From Phycisphaeraceae bacterium (GTDB taxonomy: Bacteria; Planctomycetota; Phycisphaerae; Phycisphaerales; Phycisphaeraceae): a stretch of DNA of 5,842 nucleotides. The stretch lies in contig JAJDCT010000362.1 of the NCBI GenBank assembly GCA_029260695.1, positions 1-5,842 of the forward strand, given 5' to 3'. The position numbers and the translations under genes were made by a program. The notes under the pieces were generated by a model that saw only the letters and a list, made by a program, of their open reading frames with translations, had not been told where the DNA came from and did no database searches. Shown one piece after another: positions 4,706 through 5,842 of this stretch (within the stretch, counting starts at the first letter, position 1; each line of letters opens with the position of its first letter).

Positions 4706-5842
4706 ATGCAACCCAGCGAATTCATGCCCAAGCTCGGGCTGACCCAAGACATGTCCGGCCTGTTTTACGACGGCGCAGCTAAGACCGCGGGCGGAGAGAC
4801 CCGGGCTATCCACAGCCCGATCGACGGGCGCAAGCTCGGTTCGGTCAAGCTCGCTACCACGGGTGATACGGAAAAAGCGATTGATAGCGCCGCCGGGGCG
4901 TTCAAGCAGTGGCGCACGGTTCCCGCGCCGGTGCGCGGTGAGCTGGTCCGACGGTTTGGTGTGAAGTTGCGTGAACACAAGCAGACGCTTGGGGCGTTGG
5001 TTGCGTGGGAGGTCGGGAAGATCACCGCCGAGGCCGAGGGCGAGGTGCAGGAGATGATTGACATCTGCGACTTCGCGGTGGGTCTGAGTCGGCAGCTTTA
5101 TGGTCTGACGATCGCGAGCGAGCGGCCGGAGCACCGGTTGACCGAGCAGTGGCACCCGATCGGGCCGATCGGTGTGATCAGCGCGTTTAATTTCCCCGTG
5201 GCGGTGTGGGCGTGGAATCTGGCGTTGGCGCTGGTCTGCGGCGACGCGGTGGTCTGGAAGCCGTCGGAGAAGGCGCCGTTCTGTGCGCTGGCGTGTCAGA
5301 ATTTGTTTAACGAAGTGGTTGCCGAGATGGATGAAGCGCCGGCGGGGATCAGCGCTGTGGTCATCGGGCTGCGTGACACCGGCGAAGCGATTTCAGGATC
5401 GGGCAAGCTGCCGTTGGTATCCGCGACCGGTTCGATCCCGATGGGTAAGGCGGTCGGCAAGGCGGTGGGGGCGCGGCTTGGGCGGTCGCTGCTGGAATTG
5501 GGCGGCAACAACGCGATGATCCTCACGCCTAATGCCAACCTCGACCTGGCGCTGCCCGCGATCACGTTCTCCGCGGTCGGCACCTGTGGCCAGCGCTGCA
5601 CCAGCATGCGGCGGCTGATCGTGCACAGCTCGGTGAAGGGCACCATCGTCGGCCGTCTCGTAAAAGTCTACGAGCAACTGAAGATCGGGAGCCCGGTCGA
5701 AGACGGCACGCTCATCGGCCCGTTGATCGATGAGGCGGCAGCCGATGCGATGGACGCGACACTCAGAAAGGCGAAGCAGCAGGGCGGCAAGCTGGTCACC
5801 GGCGGCGGGCGCGTCACCGAGGGCGTTCCGGACGGCGGGGTC
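4706..5842 (+). CDS. amaB: ALDH7-family aminoadipate semialdehyde (piperideine-6-carboxylate) dehydrogenase, C-terminus cut by the window
   Basis: 379 codons are visible of an expected roughly 500; the frame is open at the right edge. This is an NAD-dependent aldehyde dehydrogenase of the antiquitin (ALDH7) group. Its marks are PIGPIGVISAFNFPVAVWAW (Asn162, the oxyanion-hole Asn), WKPSEK (Lys185, NAD binding), ATGSIPMGKAVG (about 240-251), ELGGNN (general base Glu264) and the catalytic loop GQRCTSMRRLIVH with nucleophile Cys298. GNN after ELG and the QRCT-RRL-VH block separate ALDH7 from betaine and succinate-semialdehyde dehydrogenases. It would oxidise aminoadipate semialdehyde to L-2-aminoadipate, the step after the upstream enzyme. 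Odd: Cys294 stands where most relatives have Ala (GTCGQRC instead of GTAGQRC). The ATG at 4706 has only a weak GAG site 7 bases away; in-frame ATGs at 4724 and 4751 have none better. The 82-base gap allows cotranscription with the preceding gene. The symbol follows the Pseudomonas lysine pathway and is by function. Confidence 0.88.
   Translation, partial: MQPSEFMPKLGLTQDMSGLFYDGAAKTAGGETRAIHSPIDGRKLGSVKLATTGDTEKAIDSAAGAFKQWRTVPAPVRGELVRRFGVKLREHKQTLGALVAWEVGKITAEAEGEVQEMIDICDFAVGLSRQLYGLTIASERPEHRLTEQWHPIGPIGVISAFNFPVAVWAWNLALALVCGDAVVWKPSEKAPFCALACQNLFNEVVAEMDEAPAGISAVVIGLRDTGEAISGSGKLPLVSATGSIPMGKAVGKAVGARLGRSLLELGGNNAMILTPNANLDLALPAITFSAVGTCGQRCTSMRRLIVHSSVKGTIVGRLVKVYEQLKIGSPVEDGTLIGPLIDEAAADAMDATLRKAKQQGGKLVTGGGRVTEGVPDGGV

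Noticed and set aside
4682..5155. Minus-strand open frames opposite the aldehyde dehydrogenase, and the plus-strand frame at 4134-4697
   Set aside because: Shadows of the lysine dehydrogenase and ALDH7 coding frames; no domain features or ribosome binding sites.
1..5842. CRISPR array, tRNA, rRNA, insertion sequence or prophage attachment site
   Set aside because: No regularly spaced repeats, tRNA-like cloverleaf, transposase or terminal inverted repeats were seen by eye on either strand.

Overview
The window looks like chromosomal DNA of a high-GC Gram-negative-type bacterium. The mix of a secreted DUF1343 (NamZ-type) protein, a sugar-phosphate isomerase-like protein and an ALDH7-based lysine route fits Planctomycetota (perhaps Phycisphaerae). 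That lineage guess is an inference from gene content and style, with no rRNA or marker gene to prove it. Seven protein genes are supported; the first and last run off the window edges.

Layout: (1) bases 1-234 (+) are the C-terminal tail of a sugar phosphate isomerase/epimerase-like TIM-barrel protein. (2) Bases 240-1323 (-) hold a compact three-gene cassette read right to left: a BrnT-like small toxin, an XRE helix-turn-helix protein (probable antitoxin and autorepressor), and a GIY-YIG nuclease-fold protein. A near-consensus sigma70-type promoter at 1350-1377 drives it, and two inverted repeats overlap the -35 and -10 boxes. (3) Bases 1412-1873 (-) encode a complete dUTPase (dut). (4) Bases 1874-1976 form a short divergent intergenic region with a GC-rich repeat and palindrome. 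(5) Bases 1977-3269 (+) encode a secreted DUF1343/NamZ-like protein. (6) Bases 3475-4623 (+) encode a lysine-6-dehydrogenase/saccharopine-dehydrogenase-family enzyme. (7) From 4706 to the right edge (+) lies an ALDH7-type (aminoadipate semialdehyde) dehydrogenase lacking its C-terminus.

How they work together: the last two genes make a coherent pathway. The first is predicted to oxidise the epsilon-amino group of lysine, giving aminoadipate semialdehyde/piperideine-6-carboxylate; the second would oxidise that to 2-aminoadipate. The toxin-antitoxin-nuclease cassette is the accessory part of the window. It sits between housekeeping-type genes, and its distal gene is clearly poorer in GC (46% over 241-660 by hand count) than dut or the aldehyde dehydrogenase (about 67% in sampled 60-base stretches). 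The combination of a BrnT-like toxin, an XRE partner and a GIY-YIG protein is the most unusual item here.
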